Source: Tepidicella baoligensis (GTDB lineage: Bacteria; Pseudomonadota; Gammaproteobacteria; Burkholderiales; Burkholderiaceae_C). From it: a DNA stretch of 64,000 nucleotides. Where the stretch lies: assembly GCF_013432195.1 (NCBI RefSeq), contig NZ_JACCDB010000007.1:1-64000 (forward strand), read 5' to 3'. The notes under the pieces were generated by a model, which was not told the DNA's origin, made no database searches, and saw only the letters and a program-made list of their open reading frames with translations. Shown here one piece after another: positions 30,539 to 40,186 of this stretch. Positions within the stretch are counted from its first letter, which is position 1. Each line of letters begins with the position of its first letter. The translations under genes and the position numbers were made by a program.

Positions 30539-30614
30539 ATCTGCCCCCATCCTTTCCCGCAATGGTCGATCGCCTGCCCTCAGAGCGACGGCGGCCCAGA
30601 TACTTCGAAACCAC

Positions 30615-32243
30615 ATGAACATCCCTCTCAAGCCTGCCACCCGAGCGGGCGAAGAACACCTGCGCCAGATGCTGCGGTTGGCGGCTGCGGTGGCGTTTCT
30701 GGTGGCCGTCGGGCTTTACGCGGCCTTCCATGTCACCCGCCTGCCCGGCCTGAGCACGCAGGCACTGTGGTTCCTGGTCGTGGCCGCGGCCGTGGGTGGC
30801 TACATGGCCATGAACATCGGCGCCAACGACGTGGCCAACAACATGGGGCCGGCGGTCGGTTCCGGCGCCATCACCCTGGGCTGGGCGATCTTGATCGCCG
30901 CTGTGTTCGAGGCCCTGGGGGCGATCGTCGCAGGCGGGGAGGTCGTCGGCACCATCAAGGGGGGAATCATCGACACCCGTGCCTTCGATGACCCTGAGCG
31001 CTTCACCTGGCTGATGCTGGCGGCCCTGCTGGCGGGCGCGCTCTGGTTGAACCTGGCCACCATGCTGGGGGCGCCGGTCTCCACCACCCACTCCATCATC
31101 GGTGCGGTGATGGGGGCGGGTATTGCCGCCGGCGGGTGGGGCCTGGTCAACTGGGGCACCATCGGCTCCATCGTGGCCAGCTGGGTGATTTCGCCGCTCA
31201 TGGGTGGCGTGATCGCGGCCGGGTTTCTCTATGTGATCAAGCGCACGATCACCTACCAGGGCGACATGTCGCAGGCGGCGGCCCGGATGGTGCCGCTGCT
31301 GGTTGCTCTCATGGTCTGGGCCTTCGGCACATTCATGTTGCTCAAGGGCGTCTCCCAAATCATGAAGGTGAGCTTTCAGGTGGCGCTGATCGGAGGGCTG
31401 GCCATGGCGGTGGCGGCTTACCTGCTGCTGCGCCAGCCGATCAGCCTCGCTGCGCGGCGTCTGCCCAGCAGCAAGGACAGCGTCAACGCCCTGTTCACCT
31501 GGCCGCTGGTGTTCGCGGCAGCCCTGCTGAGCTTTGCCCACGGGGCGAACGACGTGGCCAACGCGATCGGTCCGCTTGCTGCGATCTATGAGGCCGTGGC
31601 CAGTGGCGCGGTGGCTGCTCGTGCAGTGACGCCGATGTGGATCATGATCCTGGGGGCGATCGGGCTGTCGGTGGGGCTGGCGCTCTATGGTCGACGTCTC
31701 ATTCTCACGGTGGGCAAGGAGATCACGGAGCTCGACCGCATGCGGGCCTACTCGATTGCCATGGCGGCCACCATCACGGTGATCGTGGCCGCGCAACTGG
31801 GCATGCCGGTGTCCACCACCCACGTGACGATCGGGGCGGTGTTCGGTGTGGGTTTCCTGCGGGAGTTGCTCAAGGTCAATTACGCCAAGATGGAGGCGGT
31901 GGTGCGTGCCGGGCATCAGGGCGAGGACCGAGAGGCCGTGGAGGCCTACCTGGTCCGGTTCGAGGCCGCGCCCGTGGACGAGAAAAAGCGCATGCTGGCG
32001 GAGATGAAGCGGCGCGCGGATGCGTTCAAGCACAAAACGGCGCTCCTGGAGCCTGTGCAGCAAAGCGTACCGGCGCCGTTCGACAAGAAGGAGCGCAAGG
32101 CCTTCAAGAAGGCCTACAAGAAGGAGCTGGTCAAGCGCTCCGTGGTGATGCGCATCGTCGCGGCCTGGATCGTGACCGTGCCGGCCACAGCGGTGTTGGC
32201 TGCGCTTCTGTACCACTTGTTGGTGGACATGCTGTCTGCGTGA
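30615..32243 (+). CDS. inorganic phosphate transporter, PiT family
   Basis: A 542-residue membrane transporter coupling phosphate uptake to cations. The two inverted-repeat signatures GANDVANN (69-76) and GANDVANA (310-317) and the paired PVSTTH motifs are present. About ten helices are expected. A basic cytoplasmic segment near residues 455-515, rich in KKERKAFKKAYKK, precedes the final helix; it is longer than in E. coli PitA and might be regulatory. The start MNIPLKPATR is 76 nt after orn. Confidence 0.93.
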   Translation: MNIPLKPATRAGEEHLRQMLRLAAAVAFLVAVGLYAAFHVTRLPGLSTQALWFLVVAAAVGGYMAMNIGANDVANNMGPAVGSGAITLGWAILIAAVFEALGAIVAGGEVVGTIKGGIIDTRAFDDPERFTWLMLAALLAGALWLNLATMLGAPVSTTHSIIGAVMGAGIAAGGWGLVNWGTIGSIVASWVISPLMGGVIAAGFLYVIKRTITYQGDMSQAAARMVPLLVALMVWAFGTFMLLKGVSQIMKVSFQVALIGGLAMAVAAYLLLRQPISLAARRLPSSKDSVNALFTWPLVFAAALLSFAHGANDVANAIGPLAAIYEAVASGAVAARAVTPMWIMILGAIGLSVGLALYGRRLILTVGKEITELDRMRAYSIAMAATITVIVAAQLGMPVSTTHVTIGAVFGVGFLRELLKVNYAKMEAVVRAGHQGEDREAVEAYLVRFEAAPVDEKKRMLAEMKRRADAFKHKTALLEPVQQSVPAPFDKKERKAFKKAYKKELVKRSVVMRIVAAWIVTVPATAVLAALLYHLLVDMLSA

Positions 32244-32555
32244 GACATGGGGGGTTGGGGGAAAACCCTCAATCTATGGCATAATGAGAAGCTCATCCCT
32301 GAATTGGGGGTGAATTCTTGCATCTGCCTCACGCTCTGCGGGATGGGCGATCGGCTTGAGCCGAATATCGGGTTTACCCATGACCTGCGCCCACAATCCC
32401 ATGCGTCGCTGGGCCGTCTGAGGGCGGCGCTGTGCCGCCGATTTGTTTGTGGTCGATGTTTCTTTCCACCACGAACCGATCGGGCACACCGAGGCGCTGA
32501 TATCTGCCTGTGCTCGTGGAGTTCTGTTGCGCCTCATGGCGCATGGACCGACGAC
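32244..32555 (+). other. 312-bp leader region of the RhlE-type helicase gene
   Basis: No credible coding sequence. A candidate promoter lies at its start (TTGGGG at 32255-32260 and CATAAT at 32280-32285, spacer 19), which would leave a 5' UTR of about 260 nt. The leader contains a hairpin GGCGGC/GCCGCC (32424-32429 with 32434-32439) followed by ATTTGTTT. Long structured leaders are known for cold-regulated DEAD-box helicase genes; this reading is an inference. Confidence 0.45.
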
Positions 32556-34145
32556 ATGACAGAAAACCTGAATTTCCAACTTCCCGCTGCCACACCGGCC
32601 ATCCCCGAGGCGTTTGCCGCGCTCGGCTTAGCACAGCCGCTGCTCCAGGCAGTCGCCGATCTCGGCTTCACCCAGCCCACCCTTGTTCAGCAGGCAGCGA
32701 TCCCGAAGGCCATGCAGGTGGATACCGAAGGCCACGCATACACCGATCTGATGGTGTCGAGCCAGACCGGCAGCGGCAAGACGGCGGCTTTTTTGCTGCC
32801 TGTGCTTCACACCTTGATCGAGCAACAAGCAGCCCGCGATGCGCAGGAGCGCGCCGACTGGGATCGCCAGGTGGCCGAGGCCGAGGCTGCTGGCAAGCCG
32901 GCACCGAAGCGCCCGAAGCGCAACAACCCGTTGCTGGCGCGCCATTTCAAGCCCGCCGTGCCGGGCGCGCTGGTGCTCTGTCCCACGCGTGAACTGGCCC
33001 AGCAGGTGGCCCATGACGCCATCGATCTGGTCAAGCATTGTCGTGGCCTGCGCATCGCCAACGTGGTGGGGGGCATGCCTTACCAGATGCAGATCGCCAA
33101 ACTGCAGAACGCCAACCTCGTGGTGGCCACGCCGGGGCGCTTGCTGGACTTGCAGCGCAGCGGCCAGATCCAGCTCGACCAGGTCCAGTTCCTGGTGGTG
33201 GACGAGGCCGACCGCATGCTGGACCTCGGCTTTGCCGATGACCTGGCCGACATCAACCGCCTGACGGCCCGCCGCCGCCAGACCATGATGTTCAGCGCCA
33301 CCTTTGCGCCCCGCATCCAGACGCTGGCGACCCGCGTGATGCGCGAGCCGCAAAAGGTCCAGATCGACACCCCCCAGGACCGCCATGTCAACATCGAGCA
33401 GCGCCTCTACTGGTGCGACAGCCCCGAGCACAAGCGCAAGCTGCTCGACCACTGGCTGCGCGATGCCTCGATCGACCAGGCCATCGTGTTCGCCAGCACC
33501 CAGATCGAGTGCGACGCTTTGGCCGGTGACTTGCAGCAGGCCGGTTTTGCCGCAGTGGCCCTGCATGGGGCGCTCAGCCAGGGACTGCGCAACCGCCGCC
33601 TGATGGCGCTGCGCAACGGGCAGGTCCAGATTTTGGTGGCCACCGACGTGGCGGCCCGTGGCATCGATGTGCCCACCATCACCCACGTGTTCAACTACGG
33701 TCTGCCCATGAAGGCCGAGGACTACACCCACCGCATCGGCCGCACCGGCCGTGCGGGTCGTCAGGGCCTGGCCGTGACCATGGCCGAGTTCCGCGACCGC
33801 CGCAAGATCGGCGAGATCGAGGCCTTCAGCCAGCAGCGCATCGAGACGCAGACCATTCCCGGTCTGGAGCCGCGCAAGCCGGTCTATGAGTTCAACGACG
33901 ATCGCCGTGGCGGTCGCGGTGGACGCCACGGCCGTCATGGCGCAGGTCGCAACGAAGGGGGCTTGCGCAGCGAAGGCGGTTTCCGGGCTGCGCCTCATCA
34001 CGCCCGCGGGGCCGCAGAGGCAGCCCGTGTCGGGTTCTCCAAGCCGACCGGCAGTGGCGGTCCGGGCCGTCAGGCCTTGGGCGACAAGCGTGCCCGCCAC
34101 CAGGACTCGAAGTCCTTTGCGGGCAAGGGGCGCGCCAGCAAGTAA
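32556..34145 (+). CDS. DEAD-box RNA helicase, RhlE-like
   Basis: A 529-residue ATP-dependent RNA helicase. Motif I QTGSGKT (70-76), Ia PTRELA, Ib TPGRLLD, II DEAD (216-219), III SAT and VI HRIGRTGRAG are all present. A charged insertion (about 93-130, many K/R/E) sits after motif I. The C-terminal tail is Gly/Arg/His-rich (RRGGRGGRHGRHGAG), a likely RNA-binding region. Its 3' end overlaps the converging GGDEF-EAL gene by 76 nt. Confidence 0.93.
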   Translation: MTENLNFQLPAATPAIPEAFAALGLAQPLLQAVADLGFTQPTLVQQAAIPKAMQVDTEGHAYTDLMVSSQTGSGKTAAFLLPVLHTLIEQQAARDAQERADWDRQVAEAEAAGKPAPKRPKRNNPLLARHFKPAVPGALVLCPTRELAQQVAHDAIDLVKHCRGLRIANVVGGMPYQMQIAKLQNANLVVATPGRLLDLQRSGQIQLDQVQFLVVDEADRMLDLGFADDLADINRLTARRRQTMMFSATFAPRIQTLATRVMREPQKVQIDTPQDRHVNIEQRLYWCDSPEHKRKLLDHWLRDASIDQAIVFASTQIECDALAGDLQQAGFAAVALHGALSQGLRNRRLMALRNGQVQILVATDVAARGIDVPTITHVFNYGLPMKAEDYTHRIGRTGRAGRQGLAVTMAEFRDRRKIGEIEAFSQQRIETQTIPGLEPRKPVYEFNDDRRGGRGGRHGRHGAGRNEGGLRSEGGFRAAPHHARGAAEAARVGFSKPTGSGGPGRQALGDKRARHQDSKSFAGKGRASK

Positions 34146-37048
34146 CCCTGCATCTGGTCGCAGCCGCGGCGCTGCAGAAAGTCGCGCTGCGCCTCGGTTT
34201 CCACGCCTTCGGCGATGGTCTTCAGGCCGAGGCTGCGCGCCATCTGGATGATGGTCTCGACGATGCCGGCGTCCTCCGTATCGCTGGGCAGATCGCGGAT
34301 GAAAGACTGGTCGATCTTGAGCTTGCCGATCCGGAACCGCTTGAGATGGTTGAGCGACGAGTAGCCGGTACCGAAGTCGTCGAGCGACAGGTGGACACCC
34401 AGAGCCCTGAGCGCATCCACGGTGGCGATCGCCGCTTGTGGATCGTGCATGGCGGTGCTTTCGGTCAATTCCAATTCCAGCTGATGAGCCGGCAGGGCGA
34501 AAGTGGTCAGCACCTGTTCGACCTGGTGCACGAGGTCTGGCTGTAGGAACTGGGTTGCCGACAGGTTGACCGCCACCACCAGCGGCGGCAAGCCTGCATC
34601 GCGCCATTGCTGCATCTGGCCACAGGCTTCGCGCAGCACCCACTCACCGAGGGCGATGATCTGTCCGGTGTGTTCGGCGATCGGGATGAATTCCGCGGGT
34701 GAAATGCTGCCGAGTTCCGGATGTGTCCAGCGCAACAGTGCTTCGGCCCCCACGAGCGAGCCGTCCTCAAGGGCGATCTGAGGCTGGTAATGCAGGCTCA
34801 GCTCCCGTCGATCGATGGCCCGGCGCAGGGCGTTTTCCAGCTGCAGTCGGCGCATGGCCAAGGCCTGCATCTCCCGCGTGAAAAAGGCGTGGCGGTTGCG
34901 TCCTTCCTGCTTGGCGCGGTACATGGCGGTGTCGGCGCAGCGGTAGAGGGTCTCGAAGTCCGCACCATCGTCGGGGAAGACGGCGATTCCGATAGACGGT
35001 GTGACGGTCAATTCATGGGGCCCCAGAACGTAAGGTTGGGAGAGGGCTTTGAGGATGACCATCGCGGCGTGGGCGGCACCGCTGGTGTCCGTTTCGGGCA
35101 ACACCGCCACGAATTCGTCACCACCCAGACGAGCCACGGTGTCCTGTTCGCGCACCAGCCCGCTGATGCGGTGGGCCACCTCGATCAGCAACTGATCGCC
35201 TACCTGGTGGCCGAGTGAATCGTTGACGTGCTTGAAGTGGTCCAGATCGATGAACAGCAGGCTCAGTGGGGTGTCATGGCGGCGGGCCATGCTCAGATCG
35301 TGTTCCACGCGCTCGCGCAGCAGGGATCGGTTGGCCAGACCGGTGAGCCCGTCGTAGTAGGCCAGGTCCCGAATACGGGCCTCCTGCTCCAGGCGCCGGC
35401 TGATGTCGCTGAAAATGGCGATGTAATGCGTGGCGTGACCGTCGGTGTCCTGGAGGCGGCTGATCGACAGCCATTGCGGGTATTCCTCCCCGTTGTGGCG
35501 CCGGTTGCGGACCTCGCCTTCCCAGTGTCCCTTGAGGTCGATTTCGCGCCACATGGCGTCGTAGAACGCCGGATCGTGCCGGCCCGAGGACAGGATGCGG
35601 GGCGTCTGCCCGATCACCTCTGCCTCGGCATAGCCGGTGATGGCCGTGAAAGCAGGGTTGACCTGGATGATGCGTTGCTCGGCGTCGGTGATGACGAAGC
35701 CCTCGCTGCTGCCGGCGAAGAACTGTGCGGCGAGTTGGTATTTCAACTCCGCTTCCTTGCGCGCGGTGATGTCACGGGCCAGCGCGATGAAGCGCGGCGA
35801 CTCTGCGTCGCTTGAAGATGGCACACGGCCCTTGGCGGCGATCGACAACTCGAACCATTGCCGGGAGCGCGGCCCGTCGATCGGGTACTGCCGGCCGCTG
35901 GATCGGCCCTCGTGCGAGGCTTCTGCCATGGCGTCGCGGAAGGCCTGTAGCGCCTCCAAGGGCAGGAAGTCGGCGATGTTGCGGCCCAGTATCTCTTGAG
36001 TGGAGTAGATGCGCAGGGGGTGCTCGTGGGAATGCACAGCGTGCAGGGTGCCGTCGGCATCGAGGTCGAACAGGATGTCTGGCACAGCGTTGAGGGTGGC
36101 TTGGAGCTGGTTGCGTGCCTCTTCGATTTCCTGGGTGCGTTGCACGACCTCGTGTTCCAGCGCGATCTTCTGTGTGCCCCGCGCCAGAAACAGGCGGACC
36201 AGCACAGCGAGCATGGCGCTGAAAGCGACAGCCGCGAGCCCCTGGATCAGGATGAGGCCGGGCTGTAGCCAGCCGTGGCGCGGCTCGACCTGCAGTGTCC
36301 ATTCTCCATTGGGGACCTTGACCGACCGGTCCACCGGCTGTCGCAAGGTGGCGCCGGCGCGTACGTCGGCAGAGGCCGCGATGACTTGCTTGACATGCGT
36401 CTGCGGGTGTTCGCGCCAGAGCTCATAGCGGTATCCCAGTTCCGTGAGGCCGTCGAGCCCGGTGCCCTGGAAGGCGTCGGGGAAGCGCACCGTCACGAAG
36501 GCAAAGCCCCAGAACTCGGTGCCTCGCCGATGCGGATGGGGCAGGAAAATGGGCAGGCGGCCCACCGCACCCAGACCGCCCTGGACCAGGTCCAACGGGC
36601 CGGCCAGCGTCAGACGGCCGTTGTCGCGGGCCAGAAATGCCTCTGGACTCTGTACGGGGTCCGCCAACTGATTGAAGCCGATGGAGGCGCGGTTGGGCTC
36701 CAGGGGAACGGCGTAGCGGACGATGCCACCGGGGGCCAGCCCCAGAGAAGAGACGCCGGGGTAGAAAGGCAGCATTTCGGTGGCGAGCTGCTCGAACTGG
36801 ATCACCTCGCCCTGGTTGGCACGAACGTACGCCGACAGCAGGTAGGTGGCCGACATCAGCCGTTCCATACGGCTCTCCAGGGCTTGGGCGTTGTCACCTG
36901 CGAGTACCAGCACGGTGGCGCGGTGGGCTTCGATACGCCGCGCTTCGAGCAGCCAGGTGAGCCCGCCCAGCACCACGCTGCTGATCAGGAACACGGTCAG
37001 CGCGATCCAGCCATGACGGCGCGCGAGTGCGCGCAAGGCTGCGGTCAT
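34070..37048 (-). CDS. CHASE-PAS-PAS-GGDEF-EAL membrane signalling protein
   Basis: A 992-residue c-di-GMP enzyme. TM1 is about residues 14-34, then a CHASE-type sensor domain to about 260, TM2 264-288, two PAS domains (about 315-430 and 440-555), GGDEF (642-646) with an intact RxxD inhibitory site (R633-D636), and EAL (769-771) with LELTES and DDFGTGYSSL. Both catalytic domains look functional, so the net activity cannot be predicted. The start MTAALRA at 37048 puts TM1 near the N-terminus. The last 76 nt overlap the helicase gene. Confidence 0.93.
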   Translation of the reverse strand: MTAALRALARRHGWIALTVFLISSVVLGGLTWLLEARRIEAHRATVLVLAGDNAQALESRMERLMSATYLLSAYVRANQGEVIQFEQLATEMLPFYPGVSSLGLAPGGIVRYAVPLEPNRASIGFNQLADPVQSPEAFLARDNGRLTLAGPLDLVQGGLGAVGRLPIFLPHPHRRGTEFWGFAFVTVRFPDAFQGTGLDGLTELGYRYELWREHPQTHVKQVIAASADVRAGATLRQPVDRSVKVPNGEWTLQVEPRHGWLQPGLILIQGLAAVAFSAMLAVLVRLFLARGTQKIALEHEVVQRTQEIEEARNQLQATLNAVPDILFDLDADGTLHAVHSHEHPLRIYSTQEILGRNIADFLPLEALQAFRDAMAEASHEGRSSGRQYPIDGPRSRQWFELSIAAKGRVPSSSDAESPRFIALARDITARKEAELKYQLAAQFFAGSSEGFVITDAEQRIIQVNPAFTAITGYAEAEVIGQTPRILSSGRHDPAFYDAMWREIDLKGHWEGEVRNRRHNGEEYPQWLSISRLQDTDGHATHYIAIFSDISRRLEQEARIRDLAYYDGLTGLANRSLLRERVEHDLSMARRHDTPLSLLFIDLDHFKHVNDSLGHQVGDQLLIEVAHRISGLVREQDTVARLGGDEFVAVLPETDTSGAAHAAMVILKALSQPYVLGPHELTVTPSIGIAVFPDDGADFETLYRCADTAMYRAKQEGRNRHAFFTREMQALAMRRLQLENALRRAIDRRELSLHYQPQIALEDGSLVGAEALLRWTHPELGSISPAEFIPIAEHTGQIIALGEWVLREACGQMQQWRDAGLPPLVVAVNLSATQFLQPDLVHQVEQVLTTFALPAHQLELELTESTAMHDPQAAIATVDALRALGVHLSLDDFGTGYSSLNHLKRFRIGKLKIDQSFIRDLPSDTEDAGIVETIIQMARSLGLKTIAEGVETEAQRDFLQRRGCDQMQGYLLARPLPAKDFESWWRARLSPKA

Positions 37049-37201
37049 GTGAGTGACCTGGTTCCCGGAAAATGCAACCGAGATGCCGGCGGAGGCGAAA
37101 GCGCAAAGTTCAGCATGGTCAACGACGCCAGATGTGTAATATCCATCGACCGTGTCCGTCTTCGCGGTCACTGGTCTGGGCGAATCTTACAGGAGAGTCC
37201 G

Positions 37202-38059
37202 ATGTCAAGCCGCCGTGTGAAAGAGCTGGATCACCAATACAACAACCGCGCGCTCGTGCCCGATTTCGCGGCTCATTTTCAGCGCTGGCAAGCCGATTCC
37301 GAGCGGGCACGCGCCAGTCAGCCGGTGGTGCTGGATGTGCCCTACGGTCCGGGGCCGAACGAGACGCTGGATGTGTTCCCCGTGACTGGGGGTGCATCGT
37401 CGGCGCCGGTGATGGTGTTCATCCACGGAGGCTACTGGCGCTCGCTCGACAAGTCCGACCACTCCTTCGTGGCGCCGGTGTTCACCCGGCAGGGGGTGTG
37501 CGTGGTGGTGCCCAACTACGCCTTGTGCCCGGCCGTCACGATTCCCGAGATCGCGCTGCAGATGGTCCGGGCGCTGGCCTGGACGCATCGGCACATCGCA
37601 GCCCATGGCGGCGATCCGTCGCGTATCAGCGTGGTCGGGCATTCGGCCGGGGGGCATCTGGCCGCCATGTTGCTGCTGTGCCGTTGGCAGGAGGTGGGTG
37701 GCGACTTGCCCGAGCATCTGGTGCGGCGGGCGCTGTCGATTTCCGGCCTGTACGACTTGGCCCCCTTGCGCAAGACCTCTTTTCTCCAGCCCGACCTGCG
37801 GCTCACGCCAGCGCAGGTTCGCCGGGTCAGCCCCGCTCTTCTGCCCCGGCCCGAGAAAGGGCGGCTGTACGCGGTGGCGGGTGGGGATGAGAGCGAGGCG
37901 TTCCAGCAGCAGAACCGGCTGATCCGCCAGGCCTGGGGGCGCAAGCGTGTGCCGGTGTGCGAGCTGCTCCCGGGCCTGAACCACTTCAGCGTGCTGGAGG
38001 CACTGGTCGAGCCCGGTCACCGGCTGCACCGGCTGGCCCAGGAGCTGTTGGCGGGCTGA
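37202..38059 (+). CDS. alpha/beta hydrolase (arylformamidase/esterase-like)
   Basis: A 285-residue serine hydrolase. The oxyanion motif HGGYW is near residues 80-84, the nucleophile serine in GHSAGGH near 148, and a C-terminal GLNHFSVLEALV supplies the histidine. The pattern resembles BD-FAE/arylformamidase-like hydrolases. The physiological substrate is unknown. Divergent from the GGDEF-EAL gene, convergent with guaC. Confidence 0.85.
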   Translation: MSSRRVKELDHQYNNRALVPDFAAHFQRWQADSERARASQPVVLDVPYGPGPNETLDVFPVTGGASSAPVMVFIHGGYWRSLDKSDHSFVAPVFTRQGVCVVVPNYALCPAVTIPEIALQMVRALAWTHRHIAAHGGDPSRISVVGHSAGGHLAAMLLLCRWQEVGGDLPEHLVRRALSISGLYDLAPLRKTSFLQPDLRLTPAQVRRVSPALLPRPEKGRLYAVAGGDESEAFQQQNRLIRQAWGRKRVPVCELLPGLNHFSVLEALVEPGHRLHRLAQELLAG

Positions 38060-38068
38060 GCCGCCGAA

Positions 38069-39046
38069 TCACATCAGCAGGTGCTCGCCTGCGTTGTCAC
38101 CCCCCAGGACGACGTAGTTCACTTTGCGGATGTCCATCAACTGCTTGCCGCCGGCGTAGCTGATGGAGCTTTGCAGGTCTTCCTGCATTTCACGCAGCGT
38201 ATCGGCCAGTTGGCCCTTGATCGGCTCCAGGATGCGCTTGCCTTCCACGTGCTTGTACTCCCCCTTGTTGAAGTCGCTGGCGGAGCCGTAGTATTCCTTG
38301 TAGAGCTTGCCGTCCACCTCCACCGTCTGGCCGGGGGACTCCTCGTGCCCCGCCAGCAGCGAGCCAATCATCACCATGGTGGCGCCGAAGCGGATGGACT
38401 TGGCGATGTCGCCGTGCTCGCGGATGCCGCCGTCGGCGATGATGGGTTTGGTGGCCACGCGCGCGCACCACTTCAACGCCGACAGTTGCCAGCCACCCGT
38501 GCCAAAGCCGGTCTTGAGCTTGGTGATGCACACCTTGCCCGGGCCGATGCCCACCTTGGTGGCGTCGGCGCCCCAGTTCTCCAGGTCGATCACCGCCTCG
38601 GGTGTGCCCACGTTGCCCGCGATGATGAAGCTCTGCGGCAGCTTTTCTTTCAGGTGCGCGATCATGCGTTGCACGCTGTCGGCATGGCCGTGCGCGATGT
38701 CGATGGTGATGTAGGCCGGCACCAGGCCTTCAGCGGCCAGGCGGTCGGCGGTGGCGTAGTCGGCCGCTTTCACGCCCAGCGAGATCGAGGCGAACAAGCC
38801 GAGGCCGTGCATGCGCCGCGCGAAGGCCACGTTGTCCAGATCGAAGCGATGCATCACGTAAAAGTAGCCGTGGGCGGCCAGCCATTCGGCGATCTTCTCG
38901 TCGATCACGGTTTTCATGTTGGCCGGCACCACCGGCAGCTTGAAGCGCCGGGGGCCGAGTTGCACCGAGGTATCGCATTCCGAGCGGCTTACCACGCGGC
39001 ATTTGCGCGGCAGCAGCAGGATGTTGTCGTAGTCGAAAATTTCCAT
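38069..39046 (-). CDS. guaC: GMP reductase (guaC2 type)
   Basis: A 325-residue IMPDH/GMPR-family TIM barrel. The sequence fits the short GMP reductase group: start [38 protein letters not shown] with the catalytic cysteine in KVCIT, and a C-terminal ISYAGGK. No CBS domains are present. It converts GMP to IMP with NADPH. The AT-rich stretch around 39140-39147 is a candidate -10 on the minus strand about 95 nt upstream. GGGAG provides the ribosome site. Confidence 0.93.
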   Translation of the reverse strand: MEIFDYDNILLLPRKCRVVSRSECDTSVQLGPRRFKLPVVPANMKTVIDEKIAEWLAAHGYFYVMHRFDLDNVAFARRMHGLGLFASISLGVKAADYATADRLAAEGLVPAYITIDIAHGHADSVQRMIAHLKEKLPQSFIIAGNVGTPEAVIDLENWGADATKVGIGPGKVCITKLKTGFGTGGWQLSALKWCARVATKPIIADGGIREHGDIAKSIRFGATMVMIGSLLAGHEESPGQTVEVDGKLYKEYYGSASDFNKGEYKHVEGKRILEPIKGQLADTLREMQEDLQSSISYAGGKQLMDIRKVNYVVLGGDNAGEHLLM

Positions 39047-39328
39047 GAGCCAGGCTCCCAGTCCAAAACAAAAAAGTGAGCGCTTGGCCTGAATCCGGCA
39101 ACAAAAAACCGGACGCCAGAATCTTGGGCCCGGTGACTGATTGTATACAGTTTGACGGATGGGGGCTTCCGCGCCCGGAAGGGGTTGCCCTGGCCGGCGC
39201 GCGGCGATTCGCCGGAACAGGCGAGCCACTGGCCTGCTTTTCGGGCTTTAGAAAACCCCGGTGGCTGCCTGTGATGCGGCACAATGACAGTCTATGGTGT
39301 TGACGTGCCGCCGTGAGGAGTCCCCCGG

Positions 39329-40186
39329 ATGAACCCATCCACCCTGATCGGGATGGTGGCCAGCGTCTTGCTGCTGGTCGTCGTCATGATATTCGCGGCT
39401 GAGGATCCGCTGCTGTTCATCGATCTGCCGGGCCTCGGTATCGTGCTGGTGGGGACGATGGCCGCCACCTTCATGAGCTACCCGCTCAAGGAGGTGTTGC
39501 GCGTGTTCAAGCTGATCAAGACGGTGATTCGCAACGAACAGCTCTACACCCAGAAGGACATCGAGGAGCTGGTGGACGTCTCGCGCCTGTGGATACGGGA
39601 TGACCCGGTGGCGGTCGAGAAGGCGTTGCAGCGCGTGACCAACCCGTTCCTGCGCACGGGCGTGCAACTGGTGATCGAGCGCACGCCCGAAGAGGACATT
39701 CTGGACCTGCTGCAATGGCGCATCGCGCGGCTGCGGGCCAAGGAAGCGGCCGAGGCGCAACTGTTTCGCGTGATGGCCAGCTACGCGCCCGCGTTCGGGA
39801 TGATCGGCACGCTGGTTGGGCTGGTCAACATGATGGACATCCTCGGCACCGGCGACATGGTGGTGATCGGAGGGCACCTGGCCGTGGCCCTGATGACCAC
39901 CTTCTACGGCATCCTGCTGGCCAATCTGGTCTTCAAGCCGGTGGCCGTGAAGCTCGAACGCCGCACCGAGCAGCGCGTGGTGCTCATGAACATGGTGATG
40001 CAGGGGATTGCCATGATGACGGCCAAGCGCAGCCCCTCGCTGATGCGCGAGACGCTCAAGTCCTTCGTGGCGCACTACGAAGACGAGATTTTTGACGGTC
40101 CTCAAGACAACGGGCGCCGTCCGGGCCTGTTGCGCCGGGCACCCGCAGCCAAGAAGCCCGCCGCCGGAGCGGGCCCCCGGCCATGA
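39329..40186 (+). CDS. MotA/PomA-type stator protein
   Basis: A 285-residue membrane protein with four helices: about 7-25, 31-50, 148-170 and 185-205. APAFGMIGTLVGLVNMM in helix 3 contains the conserved proline/glycine features of the MotA/PomA stator, and the long cytoplasmic loop carries the charged residues that contact FliG. Short C-terminal tail rich in Arg/Pro/Ala. Overlaps the following MotB-like gene by 4 nt. No other flagellar genes are nearby. RBS GAGGAG, 8 nt before the ATG. Confidence 0.88.
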   Translation: MNPSTLIGMVASVLLLVVVMIFAAEDPLLFIDLPGLGIVLVGTMAATFMSYPLKEVLRVFKLIKTVIRNEQLYTQKDIEELVDVSRLWIRDDPVAVEKALQRVTNPFLRTGVQLVIERTPEEDILDLLQWRIARLRAKEAAEAQLFRVMASYAPAFGMIGTLVGLVNMMDILGTGDMVVIGGHLAVALMTTFYGILLANLVFKPVAVKLERRTEQRVVLMNMVMQGIAMMTAKRSPSLMRETLKSFVAHYEDEIFDGPQDNGRRPGLLRRAPAAKKPAAGAGPRP

